A stretch of DNA of 61,181 nt. Source: a virus. Of this stretch, positions 8,059-15,911 are shown one piece after another (positions within the stretch are counted from its first letter, which is position 1; each line of letters starts with the position of its first letter). The translations under genes and the position numbers were made by a program. Below the pieces are notes generated by a model. The model saw nothing but the letters and a program-made list of their open reading frames with translations. It ran no database searches and was not told the DNA's origin. The DNA is taken from IMG/VR virus record IMGVR_UViG_3300035698_020078, positions 1 to 61,181 of that record; one strand, given 5' to 3'.

Positions 8059-8619
8059 ATGGCTAAAAGAATTATTCACGAGTGCGATCTTACCAAAAGA
8101 GAGTACGACCCAGAGGACACTGTTAAGATCACTATTACTCGAAAGAGTAAGAAGGGTCGTGCATATGAAATTTCCTCCGACGCCGCTGAAATGCTTGAAA
8201 AACAATTGGTAGCTGGCGAAGAGCTTGTCGAAGGATGGGACTTTCATGGTGTCGAACAGATATACTCTCCTCAGGAAGTTTCTCCTGCTCCTAGACAAGA
8301 AACAAAATTTATTGCCGAAGAAGAAGATAGTGAGCTTAAAGCTATTCTTGAAAAGAAACGTCGTATTCAAGCTAACGATGAAGAAGAACACCCTAAGCGT
8401 GCGGCTAAAAAGGAAGACTGGTCTGACTACCAACCGAAGAGAAGGCTCGGTGACTGTATGCACATGAATAAAGGCGGCATTCAATTTAAAGATGACGCCG
8501 CTTATAGAGTGTGTAAAAATTGTGGTGCAAAAGTGCCAGAGAAAAAACGTACCGAACAAAGCGAATACATGGGTGCCAAGCCCGCCGCTGGTACAAAATT
8601 AAAGGACTATAACAAATGA
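8059..8619 (+). CDS. hypothetical protein with C-terminal Cys/His zinc site
   Basis: The ATG at 8059 lies three bases after the phoH stop and is preferred over an in-frame ATG at 7987 inside phoH. The 186-residue product has a highly charged, Lys/Glu-rich middle and a C-terminal part with GDCMHM and CKNCG, probably one zinc-binding site. No family is recognised. It overlaps the lipoprotein gene by four bases. Confidence 0.65.
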   Translation: MAKRIIHECDLTKREYDPEDTVKITITRKSKKGRAYEISSDAAEMLEKQLVAGEELVEGWDFHGVEQIYSPQEVSPAPRQETKFIAEEEDSELKAILEKKRRIQANDEEEHPKRAAKKEDWSDYQPKRRLGDCMHMNKGGIQFKDDAAYRVCKNCGAKVPEKKRTEQSEYMGAKPAAGTKLKDYNK

Positions 8620-9173
8620 AAAAATGGCTAGGAATTATTGGCCTCGTATCGGTTCTAGGTATGGCCCCACTTGCGGGTTGTATATCTACTCCTGATGGCC
8701 CAGGTGTTGAATTTATTGAGGAATTTAACGAGCAGGAGTTCTTTAAGTTTCAGACTTACTTACGTCTTAGTGTGAAAATCGCTACAAATAGACTCCTAAC
8801 TGACGGTGACGTTACGATGGAAGAAATTAACATGATCGCAGACATTGTTGATCAAGCTACTAACACGCCTATCTTTGAAAGCACTACTTCTTTAATTGGC
8901 CCTCTTCTTGAGGATGCGGGACTAATCGAAGACGAGATTGCCCTTATGGTTCTAATTGTAGAACAAGAGCTTATTTCTCGCGGTGCCCTTGACTGGCTAG
9001 ACCCCATTACCGGGGCCGCTGGTCTTTCTCCGAGAACACGAGAACTGCTTACGACTATCGTAAGTACGCTGCGTGCTTCGGAACCCATTACTTTTGAGGA
9101 AGAGGCCGAAATGAGTGCTGCCATGCGTCAAGCAGAAGCAGAGGTTCAGTTTATCGACCTGTCTAGCAATTGA
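8616..9173 (+). CDS. predicted lipoprotein (185 aa)
   Basis: The N-terminus has two lysines, a hydrophobic stretch and a lipobox LAGC (19-22), so it should be exported, lipidated on C22 and anchored in a membrane. The mature part is acidic and mostly helical, with no known domain recognised. Phage lipoproteins of this kind are known to work as superinfection-exclusion factors, receptor blockers or outer-membrane spanins. The gene is far from the holin-like gene in transcription terms, so spanin is only one option. Overlap of four bases with the upstream gene suggests co-translation. Confidence 0.72.
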   Translation: MKKWLGIIGLVSVLGMAPLAGCISTPDGPGVEFIEEFNEQEFFKFQTYLRLSVKIATNRLLTDGDVTMEEINMIADIVDQATNTPIFESTTSLIGPLLEDAGLIEDEIALMVLIVEQELISRGALDWLDPITGAAGLSPRTRELLTTIVSTLRASEPITFEEEAEMSAAMRQAEAEVQFIDLSSN

Positions 9174-9643
9174 TTGTAATACTGTTTAACGAAAACGGTT
9201 ACCACGTTTCGGGGGAGAACGTTGAGGCAACTCAGCGAGTCTCCCCCGCGACGACTAATGAAGGGGACAAAATCTTTCAGCCGTTACATCATACGTACAA
9301 AGTGCTACACTTGGCACTGTCGGAAATTCACAGCAAGTCTATTCAGGACGACGTTGTGGTGTACGGTGACTCTAGAATTATTGACGAACTCAATGGAGTC
9401 ACTAAACCGCTAGACGAAGTATGCGAACAATGGGTCAATGTAATACGACGACACGTTTTGCCAGAAATCAAGGCAATCGTTTTCTTTCGCAAGAAGACAG
9501 TCAACGACAAAATTACAACAGCCCACACAAAAATGATCCCCGACGAGCGAACGTCTCTCCCGCAGCTAGAGGATCAATCAATCAAAACAAAGAGAGAGGC
9601 CGTAAAAAGACTCAAGGAGAATTGGTTCTATGGCAAAAAATGA
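9170..9643 (+). CDS. RNase H-fold-like protein
   Basis: The start is TTG, overlapping the lipoprotein stop (TTGA). The 157-residue protein begins with a beta strand and hairpin (VILFNENGYH), then has a helix (HTYKVLHLALSEIH) leading into VVVYGDSRIIDELNG, then another helix-strand unit. This matches the RNase HI order, in which a helix precedes a strand ending in DS. The usual first catalytic Asp would be Asn here (FNENG), so catalysis is doubtful. The call rests on pattern only. Confidence 0.42.
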   Translation: MIVILFNENGYHVSGENVEATQRVSPATTNEGDKIFQPLHHTYKVLHLALSEIHSKSIQDDVVVYGDSRIIDELNGVTKPLDEVCEQWVNVIRRHVLPEIKAIVFFRKKTVNDKITTAHTKMIPDERTSLPQLEDQSIKTKREAVKRLKENWFYGKK

Positions 9644-9869
9644 CGTACCCGCAACCCTAGATCGTATCCTGAGAGAGCGTCTAGATCAATTTGACGTGCC
9701 TACAGAAGTTCGTCAAGAAATCCGCAGGGAAATTCTGGCTTTCTTTCAACGTCCAGAGAAAAAGCCTTTTGGTGCGGCAGTAATGACGCCCGCCGCTAGC
9801 ATTGCGGCTGATCAGGCTAGAAAAGAAGGAAGGAACGCGGGCCCCGAAGGTCGCCCGGAAATTATCTAG
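9630..9869 (+). CDS. small hypothetical protein (79 aa), last gene of plus block
   Basis: The ATG lies within the last codons of the previous gene. The product is charged and helical in its first half (RILRERLDQFDVPTEVRQEI) and Ala/Gly-rich at the end. It is not recognised. Its TAG stop (9867-9869) overlaps the stop of the convergent minus-strand gene, so this is the end of the plus-strand transcription unit. Confidence 0.62.
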   Translation: MAKNDVPATLDRILRERLDQFDVPTEVRQEIRREILAFFQRPEKKPFGAAVMTPAASIAADQARKEGRNAGPEGRPEII

Positions 9870-10210
9870 CGGCCTTCCGCCTTACGCTCCATTCGTTCGA
9901 GCGTAGTATTAATACTTTTGACGACCATTGTTAGGTCGGCAGTTACGCGGGTCGTGCTTTTCACGAGTTCCGCGTATTCTTTTGTCGTCTCTTTCTGGCT
10001 GTCAATGTTCATTACGTTGCTCTTTTCGAGCCTTTCAGCAAGAGCATTAATTCGCTTGTCACAGGCGGTACGCTCTTCTTTATTCTCTTTTTTCAATTGC
10101 ATAAAAAGATAAACGAAGATTGCCGTCAGTCCTCCGCTTGGGCCGAGAGCCTTGACTAATTCAAACAAAGTCGTGTCTGATACTATGTCTTGCATAAATG
10201 ATAATAGCAT
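9866..10210 (-). CDS. holin-like small membrane protein
   Basis: The 114-residue protein has one clear membrane segment (about residues 25-38, GGLTAIFVYLFMQL) near the N-terminus, followed by a long charged helix with coiled-coil character. This topology matches BhlA/UviB-type holin-like proteins and other small phage membrane proteins. It is the last gene of the minus-strand block, after the fibre genes, a usual place for lysis functions. No endolysin gene is visible next to it. An AGAGGA ribosome binding site sits six bases before the ATG at 10210. Confidence 0.5.
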   Translation of the reverse strand: MLLSFMQDIVSDTTLFELVKALGPSGGLTAIFVYLFMQLKKENKEERTACDKRINALAERLEKSNVMNIDSQKETTKEYAELVKSTTRVTADLTMVVKSINTTLERMERKAEGR

Positions 10211-10211
10211 G

Positions 10212-11636
10212 TCAATTCCTCTTTGGTCCTACGTATTCAATCCAAAATACTACACCTCTTGCAACCACTATTGCCGTTCCGGCTGCTGACGCTTTTGAAA
10301 CATCGATGGAAATTAAGCTTCTGGCATTGGCATGCACCAATGCGGAGAACCCTATTCCGCCCGCCACACCATTGATCGCACGAATAGAGGACTTTGCGGA
10401 TACGCGAGTACCATCTACGTCCACGTAAACATTATGAGTATTAGCTCCACCAGTAGTGGAAGTAGTCACGGATCCATGTACTCGATACAGCCCCGGAACA
10501 AAAATACGTACTCCAGTACTAGAGGAATCATAAGACATATATTGATCTCTTTGATACCCCCTATTATTAGCAAGTACTTTATTTGTGCTAGGATCAACTG
10601 CCGTAAAGGTTTGGTTAGAAACGCCATTTGAAAATTCCTGAATACCAGACGTATGTGCAAGAGTAATAATACCCGATCCGGTAGTAACAGCCAGCGTATC
10701 AATGCCGAGAGATTTGGCCGCTGGACTATCGTTAACGCCTAATCCGGCATTACGACCTAACTGCCCATGAGTCATCATAGTGACCCCATAACGACGAGTG
10801 TCTTGCGGAAGGGTGGTAATACCGGAAACTACAAGTGGCGGATTATCACCAGTCAGCGTGCCTAATGCTAATGTAGCATCGTCCACATTAACAGTGAGAT
10901 CAAAACCAGTTATCGACAGATTAGGGCCAGCTTCGTAAGCTTCTTGAAGATTAGCTACACCGCCAGCGTTTTCCAGAATCATTTGGAGCACATGGCCCGA
11001 GTGTGGAATGGGAACAAAATCATTATTTCCGGCACCTACATAAGTATGCCAAGCCTCGTTCGGTCCAAACAAGTAACGTAAATTGCCGCTACCATTAGTA
11101 GTCGTGCTGCCAAAAGCACTAAGAATAACGTTTCCTTGAGCACCAATTTGAACGTCGCTATTACTAGAAAGAAATTGAACCGTGTTTTTTGCTGTAGCAA
11201 CGATACCGCCTTCTGCCGCACTTAAAATTATAGGTGCAACGCCACTCGTAGACAGCCTCAGTATGTTGTCGCCATTAATTTCAATTTCGGGCGATTCAAG
11301 CCTTAGTTCCGTCCCTGTAATAATATTGGCAGCGGTCGGAACATGTAGATCAAAAACTCCATCTATCAAGCATGTTACTCTTGGAATATACCCAAAGTTC
11401 GCCCCGACGCCAACGTCCGCACCACAGAATTGAAGCTTATCATATGAACGTCCTTCTCGAAAACGAAGAACACCCGAGGTTCCCATCATTGGGTCGTGCA
11501 GAATGCCACTATTGCAATGAATATGGGCAAAAGGAAATAATTCCTCATGATTGAATCCACCGAATCCAATCTGATCTACGCCAAGGCTGGCGGTACCACT
11601 TCCACGCGGTACTAAATCACCTACAAATTGAGCCAT
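10212..11636 (-). CDS. virion fibre-like protein with C1q-like C-terminus
   Basis: The 474-residue protein has an N-terminal module (GDLVP..SGTASLGVDQ, later LHDP..GTSGVLRF) shared with the next gene upstream (11638-12420). A beta-rich, low-complexity middle follows, and then a C-terminal domain of about 120 residues with alternating hydrophobic strands (VPGLYRVHGSV and related) resembling C1q/TNF jelly-roll heads of phage fibres. The shared N-terminus probably docks both proteins to the same virion site, and the head would bind a receptor. ATG at 11636 is preferred to GTG at 11645 because it aligns with the start of the paralogue. Confidence 0.68.
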   Translation of the reverse strand: MAQFVGDLVPRGSGTASLGVDQIGFGGFNHEELFPFAHIHCNSGILHDPMMGTSGVLRFREGRSYDKLQFCGADVGVGANFGYIPRVTCLIDGVFDLHVPTAANIITGTELRLESPEIEINGDNILRLSTSGVAPIILSAAEGGIVATAKNTVQFLSSNSDVQIGAQGNVILSAFGSTTTNGSGNLRYLFGPNEAWHTYVGAGNNDFVPIPHSGHVLQMILENAGGVANLQEAYEAGPNLSITGFDLTVNVDDATLALGTLTGDNPPLVVSGITTLPQDTRRYGVTMMTHGQLGRNAGLGVNDSPAAKSLGIDTLAVTTGSGIITLAHTSGIQEFSNGVSNQTFTAVDPSTNKVLANNRGYQRDQYMSYDSSSTGVRIFVPGLYRVHGSVTTSTTGGANTHNVYVDVDGTRVSAKSSIRAINGVAGGIGFSALVHANARSLISIDVSKASAAGTAIVVARGVVFWIEYVGPKRN

Positions 11637-11637
11637 A

Positions 11638-12420
11638 TCAGACACATCCCATTACAAGGACTTCACCTGCTTGTGGAGTATTGAAATTTACAGTTAATGC
11701 GTTAACGCTTGAAATTGAAATGCCATCGGGGAAGATGATTCGGCGTGGTACACCGGCACTATTGAATACCGTCACTGATACGTCTGCCGTGCCTAGATTA
11801 TGCGTGACAGACCACGAAGTAGACGCGGTAAATGATTCGGAGTAGCACGTAGCTAGTCCACCACCGATAGCTGGGCCAATCGTTAGAGTCTGTCCAACCA
11901 GGTCCACGGAAATACCGGACGCACCGACAAGCGAGATCGTTCCTTGTGACTCTGTGCCATTAGCATCGGTCAGGGAGTTAACAACTTTTCCATTGAATCC
12001 TTGGGTGGGGAAATCCCAAAGTCCAGAAAGGCCAAGTTGATCAACAGCGAATTGAATCGGACTGGCGTTTGCCGTATCGAAGATTGCCAAGAAGCCGCTC
12101 GAAGCAGCCGAAGCTAGGTCAATATTTCCGGTTAAATTGGTGTCGCCAAGGACTCCGACGCTATCAACACCAGCACCGGCAGATAGTTGAGCAAAGCTAG
12201 CACCACCATCAACAGAAACTTCAAAAGCTGCCGCCTGATGGTTGAATCGCATAACCCCAGACTGCCCTTGCAATGGGTCGTGAAAAACGCCACTGATTTG
12301 GTGAATCTGCAAATACGGGGCCAAAGTTGTGATGTCAAATTCACCAGCATTGACCCCCTGATCAATACCAATGCTAGCCGCCCCAGATGCGGACGGGATA
12401 AGATCGCCGTTAATTATCAT
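11638..12420 (-). CDS. virion fibre-like protein, paralogous N-terminus
   Basis: The 260-residue protein begins with the docking-like module GDLIPSASGAASIGIDQ and a HDPLQGQSGVMRF segment, matching the gene at 10212-11636. Its last 65 residues (from W-S-V-T-H-N-L-G on) match the C-terminus of the gene at 12425-13189, the HNLG beta-sandwich often found at the tip of phage fibres. It therefore looks like a mosaic between its two neighbours. It lies one base from the next gene. The role as a virion appendage is inferred from domain type and context. Confidence 0.68.
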   Translation of the reverse strand: MIINGDLIPSASGAASIGIDQGVNAGEFDITTLAPYLQIHQISGVFHDPLQGQSGVMRFNHQAAAFEVSVDGGASFAQLSAGAGVDSVGVLGDTNLTGNIDLASAASSGFLAIFDTANASPIQFAVDQLGLSGLWDFPTQGFNGKVVNSLTDANGTESQGTISLVGASGISVDLVGQTLTIGPAIGGGLATCYSESFTASTSWSVTHNLGTADVSVTVFNSAGVPRRIIFPDGISISSVNALTVNFNTPQAGEVLVMGCV

Positions 12421-12424
12421 GTTT

Positions 12425-13189
12425 TTAACCTATAATGATGACCGAGCCGGTAAACGCCCTATTAAATAGTACTCTAACCGTGTTTATATCATCCATAATA
12501 ATACGATCTGGAATGATTACTTCTGTTACACCAACAGTGTTAATAACTTGCGTATGGATATCAAAACCACCAAAGTTATGCACGCAGGTTGCTTCCGTTA
12601 CGCCGGAAAAAGCCTGGCTAAACTTGCTGACGCCAGATACGGCTGCCCCATCAATTTGAATTTGTCCGTTTCCAAGCGGATTAACCTCGATGCCGTTAAT
12701 GCCAACTAGGTCAATATTTGGACCAAAATCTCCATTGATCGCATTGATGCCGCTTCCGTCTAACGTAGGAATCAATCCGCTAATAGCGGCACCATCAATC
12801 GTTAGTACATTTTCTGCACTGACGGTAACAGAGATTCCGTTGGTGCCACCTACTTCAAGGGCTGGTCCAATCTGACCATTAATCGAGCCAATCCCACCCG
12901 AAGGTGTGATCAAGCCGGAAAGAGCAATGCCATCTACTACAAAATCGCCGCCAATTTGATTGACGTTAATACCATTGACACCAAGCACTCCAGACTGAGA
13001 AATGTCCCCAGTGAAGCCGATGTTAATTTGTCCAGCAAAAACTGGAGACACGACAATGCCGCTTGTGCCAACAAGTGCAATACTGGGAGTAGTCAGTCCA
13101 TTTAGCTCTTGAATACCGCTATTGCTGCCACTGCCCCCGCCAGAACCGCCTGAGCCACCGACAGATACGATGCTGCCCATCCCAACCAT
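12425..13189 (-). CDS. virion fibre-like protein with tandem NGxxGP repeats
   Basis: The 254-residue protein starts with a Gly/Ser linker (residues 10-24), followed by degenerate repeats of about 40-50 residues built on the pattern GI..(I/L)NG..GP.I.L.G.NGI.V....N.I.I.GAA.SG. Such repeats are common in trimeric beta fibres of phages. The C-terminal 65 residues form an HN-F/L-G beta-sandwich shared with the gene at 11638-12420. It is expected to be a thin trimeric shaft with a tip. A GGAG lies about ten bases before the ATG. Confidence 0.68.
   Translation of the reverse strand: MVGMGSIVSVGGSGGSGGGSGSNSGIQELNGLTTPSIALVGTSGIVVSPVFAGQINIGFTGDISQSGVLGVNGINVNQIGGDFVVDGIALSGLITPSGGIGSINGQIGPALEVGGTNGISVTVSAENVLTIDGAAISGLIPTLDGSGINAINGDFGPNIDLVGINGIEVNPLGNGQIQIDGAAVSGVSKFSQAFSGVTEATCVHNFGGFDIHTQVINTVGVTEVIIPDRIIMDDINTVRVLFNRAFTGSVIIIG
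12629..13117 (-). repeat. degenerate tandem repeat coding for fibre shaft
   Basis: Within the fibre gene, three recognisable copies (residues 25-60, 99-139, 147-187) share the NG..GP/TP..(I/L).L.GxxGI.V and (I/L).IDGAA.SG segments. The repeat is clear at protein level and diverged at DNA level, so it is an old structural repeat, not a recent slippage product. Confidence 0.6.
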
Positions 13190-13190
13190 G

Positions 13191-13628
13191 TTACGATAGC
13201 TCCATTATCCTAACGTTGCAACTACCTACGCAAATTGCATAAACGGTAACGTTAGGGGTATTTTGAATATCAAAAGCGATTTTTTCACCCGCTGATAACG
13301 GCAATCCACTATCTACGGTCACTGTAGATTCACCGAGGAAAATATCTGTTACGCCATTATTATGCACGACTAATGCCCTTCTGTTTTCTAGCGGATTAAC
13401 AGGAAGGGCAACTGCACTTGAAGTGACTGTAATAGCAGAAGACCTTATTCCCAAAGAAACAGAAAAGTCTTCTGGATTAAGAATCACCGAACCACTGCCG
13501 CGACGAGCACGAAGTGCCGCAGACTGACATGGAACGGGGTAAGTCCCCTCTGGAATGTTATGAGCCAGACCATGCCCAATATGGGGCAGTGTTCCAGATC
13601 CAATAATTGTTGAGTATTCTATATTCAT
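13191..13628 (-). CDS. small virion-associated beta protein, paralogue of 13658-14104
   Basis: The 145-residue protein has an N-terminal GSGTLPH segment, an NPEDF motif and a C-terminal beta domain with NPLENRRALVV, IFLGES and LSAGEKI, a pattern seen in small phage virion proteins in which a short beta sandwich begins with NRR or similar. The upstream gene has the same order (GSGTIPF, NPEDV, NPLPRCRAIII), so the two arose by duplication. A structural role is inferred from this and from the fibre genes that follow. Confidence 0.6.
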   Translation of the reverse strand: MNIEYSTIIGSGTLPHIGHGLAHNIPEGTYPVPCQSAALRARRGSGSVILNPEDFSVSLGIRSSAITVTSSAVALPVNPLENRRALVVHNNGVTDIFLGESTVTVDSGLPLSAGEKIAFDIQNTPNVTVYAICVGSCNVRIMELS

Positions 13629-13657
13629 GGGGAATCCTCATCAGGGAAGATTTCCCA

Positions 13658-14104
13658 TTAGTAAATAATCATCTTAATGTCGGCTGAGCCAGCATCGGCT
13701 GCGGCCCAAATGCTTACGTTATGAAGCAATGGTAACTTTAAGTTTCTATCGGGATTAATAATTGTTCCAGATTCCAACACAAATCCTTCACTCGCTACTT
13801 TATCTGGATCGTGGGCAATACGAACTATGTCACTATTGCTACCAACCTGAATAATAATGGCCCTACATCTGGGCAATGGATTTGAATGGGGTCCTACAAT
13901 TTCGATTGGAGTAGTTCCAATACTAATGCCCGAAGCTACAAAAGTATCAACGGCAACAACGTCTTCGGGATTGCCGATCATGACCTGGGTTCCTTCTCGA
14001 ACTCCACGGCCAGTAGATTCTACCCCACGATCTGCCGGGCTTAAAATACCACGTACAAACGGGATTGTGCCAGAACCAACCTGGCTAAATGCTCTGCTAC
14101 TCAT
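13658..14104 (-). CDS. small virion-associated beta protein, paralogue of 13191-13628
   Basis: The 148-residue protein shares GSGTIPF, GNPEDV and the closing beta domain with the next gene. It is the first gene after the terminator at 14159-14187 and has the best ribosome binding site of the minus block, AAGGAGGT with six bases to the ATG, so high-level expression as a virion protein is likely. No enzymatic motif is visible. Confidence 0.62.
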   Translation of the reverse strand: MSSRAFSQVGSGTIPFVRGILSPADRGVESTGRGVREGTQVMIGNPEDVVAVDTFVASGISIGTTPIEIVGPHSNPLPRCRAIIIQVGSNSDIVRIAHDPDKVASEGFVLESGTIINPDRNLKLPLLHNVSIWAAADAGSADIKMIIY

Positions 14105-14110
14105 ACTATT

Positions 14111-14118
14111 ACCTCCTT
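14111..14118 (-). promoter_or_regulatory. strong ribosome binding site AAGGAGGT
   Basis: On the minus strand AAGGAGGT lies six bases upstream of the ATG at 14104. It marks the start of the fibre gene group. Confidence 0.85.
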
Positions 14119-14158
14119 ACGGATTACAAAAAACAAACTGAGCCACCCCTAAAATACA

Positions 14159-14187
14159 CTAAGGCGGACCCATAGGATCCGCCTTAG
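14159..14187 (-). terminator. probable intrinsic terminator between adhesin-like gene and fibre genes
   Basis: A perfect 10-bp inverted repeat (CTAAGGCGGA / TCCGCCTTAG) with a 9-base loop lies in the 108-base gap 14105-14212. On the minus strand it is followed by TGTATTTTA, a short T-rich tail. It sits just after the stop of the YadA-repeat gene and before the fibre genes. The tail is weak, so partial read-through is possible. No clear promoter is seen in the rest of the gap. Confidence 0.72.
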
Positions 14188-14212
14188 ATACCGAAACTTT
14201 AGCGAGAATATC

Positions 14213-15274
14213 TCAGTTGTCTTCGTCAATTCCACCGGCTAACCAGTCATGCTGACCGTCGAAAGGACCAGCAAACTGAGAGATAAATCTAAAACGACCA
14301 CCGCTCAATACAGAGAAGGCTGTATTTTCAGCCACAGTATTAGTCTCGCCACCCACAAGAACATTGTAATCACCAGTGACAGAATTCAATCGTCCACCAA
14401 CAATCACGCCTTGCAGACAGTCGTCGTTCAATTGCGGAAGATCATTTTGGCTACCGCCCACAATAACGCCGTTGCGATATAATGTTCCTCCACGCATACC
14501 GTTACTCTTTCCGCCAACGATAACAGAGTTGTTGTTATTGCCAAGGAAAGTTCTAACGACGTTAAACTCACCGCCAACGGCAACAGCACCTCTTACTTCA
14601 TTTCCGCTTTCGCTGAAAACATTGTTGGTAAAGCCGCCGACGATAACAGAGCGAGAAATATTCGATGGAGACCCAATCGTGCCGATACGTGAATTAGCAC
14701 CGCCCACAATAACATTATAGTTCTCTTCGATCACACCGTCAGAAGTCGAGTCGTCAGTAACTTGGTTGCCGACACCGCCAAGAATTGCTCCCGAGTCTCC
14801 CAGTACAAGCTGGTCGAAGCCCGAGACAATCATCGACGCATCACCATTGACGACGTTGTTCTCGCCAGTCAGAACGCTAGAATATGCACCTTCAACCGCA
14901 TGATCTCGTCCACGAATAACGCCGCCAAATCCTTCATAGGTATTTTCTTGACCGACAACAATGTTGTGCGATCCAGTACGACACTCGTCAACGCCAGCGT
15001 CTTCGTTGTAGCCAAGAACAAGATTGCCAAGACCATTCGAAGTTTCAGTAGCACCAAGGCCGTTAATCAGTCTTAGATTTACACTGCTAACGGTAATCGT
15101 CTTATACGATGCACCAGTGCAATCAGTCTCAGTACTAAGACTAAAGTGACGTAAAATGTCTGCCTGCTCCTGAGTAAGAGCGGGCGGGGCTGCGGGTGTA
15201 GAAACGGCAGTCGCACCGCCCATTCCGCAAGCTGCCGAAACGATAGCAATCATAAGTGAGGGAATAATTTTCAT
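14213..15274 (-). CDS. secreted YadA-head-repeat protein
   Basis: The 353-residue protein starts with a signal-peptide-like N-terminus (MKII, hydrophobic to about residue 15, then AAC at 14-16, a possible but weak lipobox). From about 79 to 330 it has 14 short repeats of the type (V/I)I VGG xxN, the left-handed beta-roll repeat of YadA/Hia heads in trimeric autotransporter adhesins. It lacks the membrane anchor of those adhesins and any phage chaperone domain. ATG at 15274 is preferred over TTG at 15301. It probably makes a trimeric beta roll exported from the infected cell or used on the virion; the signal peptide favours export. It is closed by a terminator. Confidence 0.68.
   Translation of the reverse strand: MKIIPSLMIAIVSAACGMGGATAVSTPAAPPALTQEQADILRHFSLSTETDCTGASYKTITVSSVNLRLINGLGATETSNGLGNLVLGYNEDAGVDECRTGSHNIVVGQENTYEGFGGVIRGRDHAVEGAYSSVLTGENNVVNGDASMIVSGFDQLVLGDSGAILGGVGNQVTDDSTSDGVIEENYNVIVGGANSRIGTIGSPSNISRSVIVGGFTNNVFSESGNEVRGAVAVGGEFNVVRTFLGNNNNSVIVGGKSNGMRGGTLYRNGVIVGGSQNDLPQLNDDCLQGVIVGGRLNSVTGDYNVLVGGETNTVAENTAFSVLSGGRFRFISQFAGPFDGQHDWLAGGIDEDN
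14285..15040 (-). repeat. 14 YadA-head-like repeats
   Basis: The encoded units (for example VIVGGANS, VIVGGFTN, VAVGGEFN, VIVGGKSN, VIVGGSQN, VIVGGRLN, VLVGGETN) recur every 14-25 residues, with variable loops between them. The DNA copies have diverged. Confidence 0.75.
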
Positions 15275-15290
15275 ATTAATAATTTGTTGT

Positions 15291-15911
15291 TTAGTATCCA
15301 AAGGCTTTCAGAGACTTATCAAAGTCTCCAGTCTGTCTAATAAGCTCCAGCATAGTCTGGGCTATTTCTCTAATTTCAAGCTGAGAATGTGGATCGTTAC
15401 GCAAGCCTTGAAAATGCATAAACGACCTGAAATTAAAGCTTACGTCTAATGTTAGCTGATTGGCATATGGAAGATAAAACCTTGCTGATTCTTTCGCCCT
15501 CTTCCGATCTATGCCGCGATCAACTAATTCGTCAAGAACTTCGTGATACTTCACAAAAGAAGCCTCAACGTCTTCGAGGAAGTCATTCCTCATGTCATCG
15601 GGCCAATCGCTTGGAATATAAATCTTGTCCTGCTTTAGCTCTTTATACCGTGCAGATTCGCCATTAATACTGACGCCAATTCTATGTTTGATAAAGTGAA
15701 TATGGCTGGCCGTATCACAAGTGACTAGAAAATGCAGAGTGCTTTTTTCAAATGGAGTATGATGTCCATTCTCAGCAAGCATCGCAAGAAGCTTGTGCAT
15801 GCGTTCACGTTTCTTATCTGTGAGATCGCGACTAGTCGAGGTCCAGGCACTAAGTGCGTGCGATTCGTCGCCGCCATAGGTGCCGATAAGTTCTACAGTA
15901 TTGTTATTCAT
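15291..15911 (-). CDS. thyX: flavin-dependent thymidylate synthase
   Basis: The 206-residue protein carries the ThyX signature as KHRIGVSINGESARY (75-89), the lysine-first, one-residue-longer variant seen in phage ThyX proteins. It converts dUMP to dTMP with methylene-tetrahydrofolate, FAD and NADPH. The ATG at 15911 overlaps the previous gene by eight bases and is preferred to an upstream in-frame start at 15959. It sits with RNR and MazG in a nucleotide-supply group. Confidence 0.95.
   Translation of the reverse strand: MNNNTVELIGTYGGDESHALSAWTSTSRDLTDKKRERMHKLLAMLAENGHHTPFEKSTLHFLVTCDTASHIHFIKHRIGVSINGESARYKELKQDKIYIPSDWPDDMRNDFLEDVEASFVKYHEVLDELVDRGIDRKRAKESARFYLPYANQLTLDVSFNFRSFMHFQGLRNDPHSQLEIREIAQTMLELIRQTGDFDKSLKAFGY

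Noticed and set aside
9893-9915. Inverted repeat as a terminator of the plus block
   Set aside because: The 7-bp stem lies inside a coding gene and has no T-run on either strand.
14213-15040. Repeat region as a CRISPR array or diversity-generating target
   Set aside because: The repeats are protein-level beta-roll units with diverged DNA copies. No reverse transcriptase or cas gene is visible.
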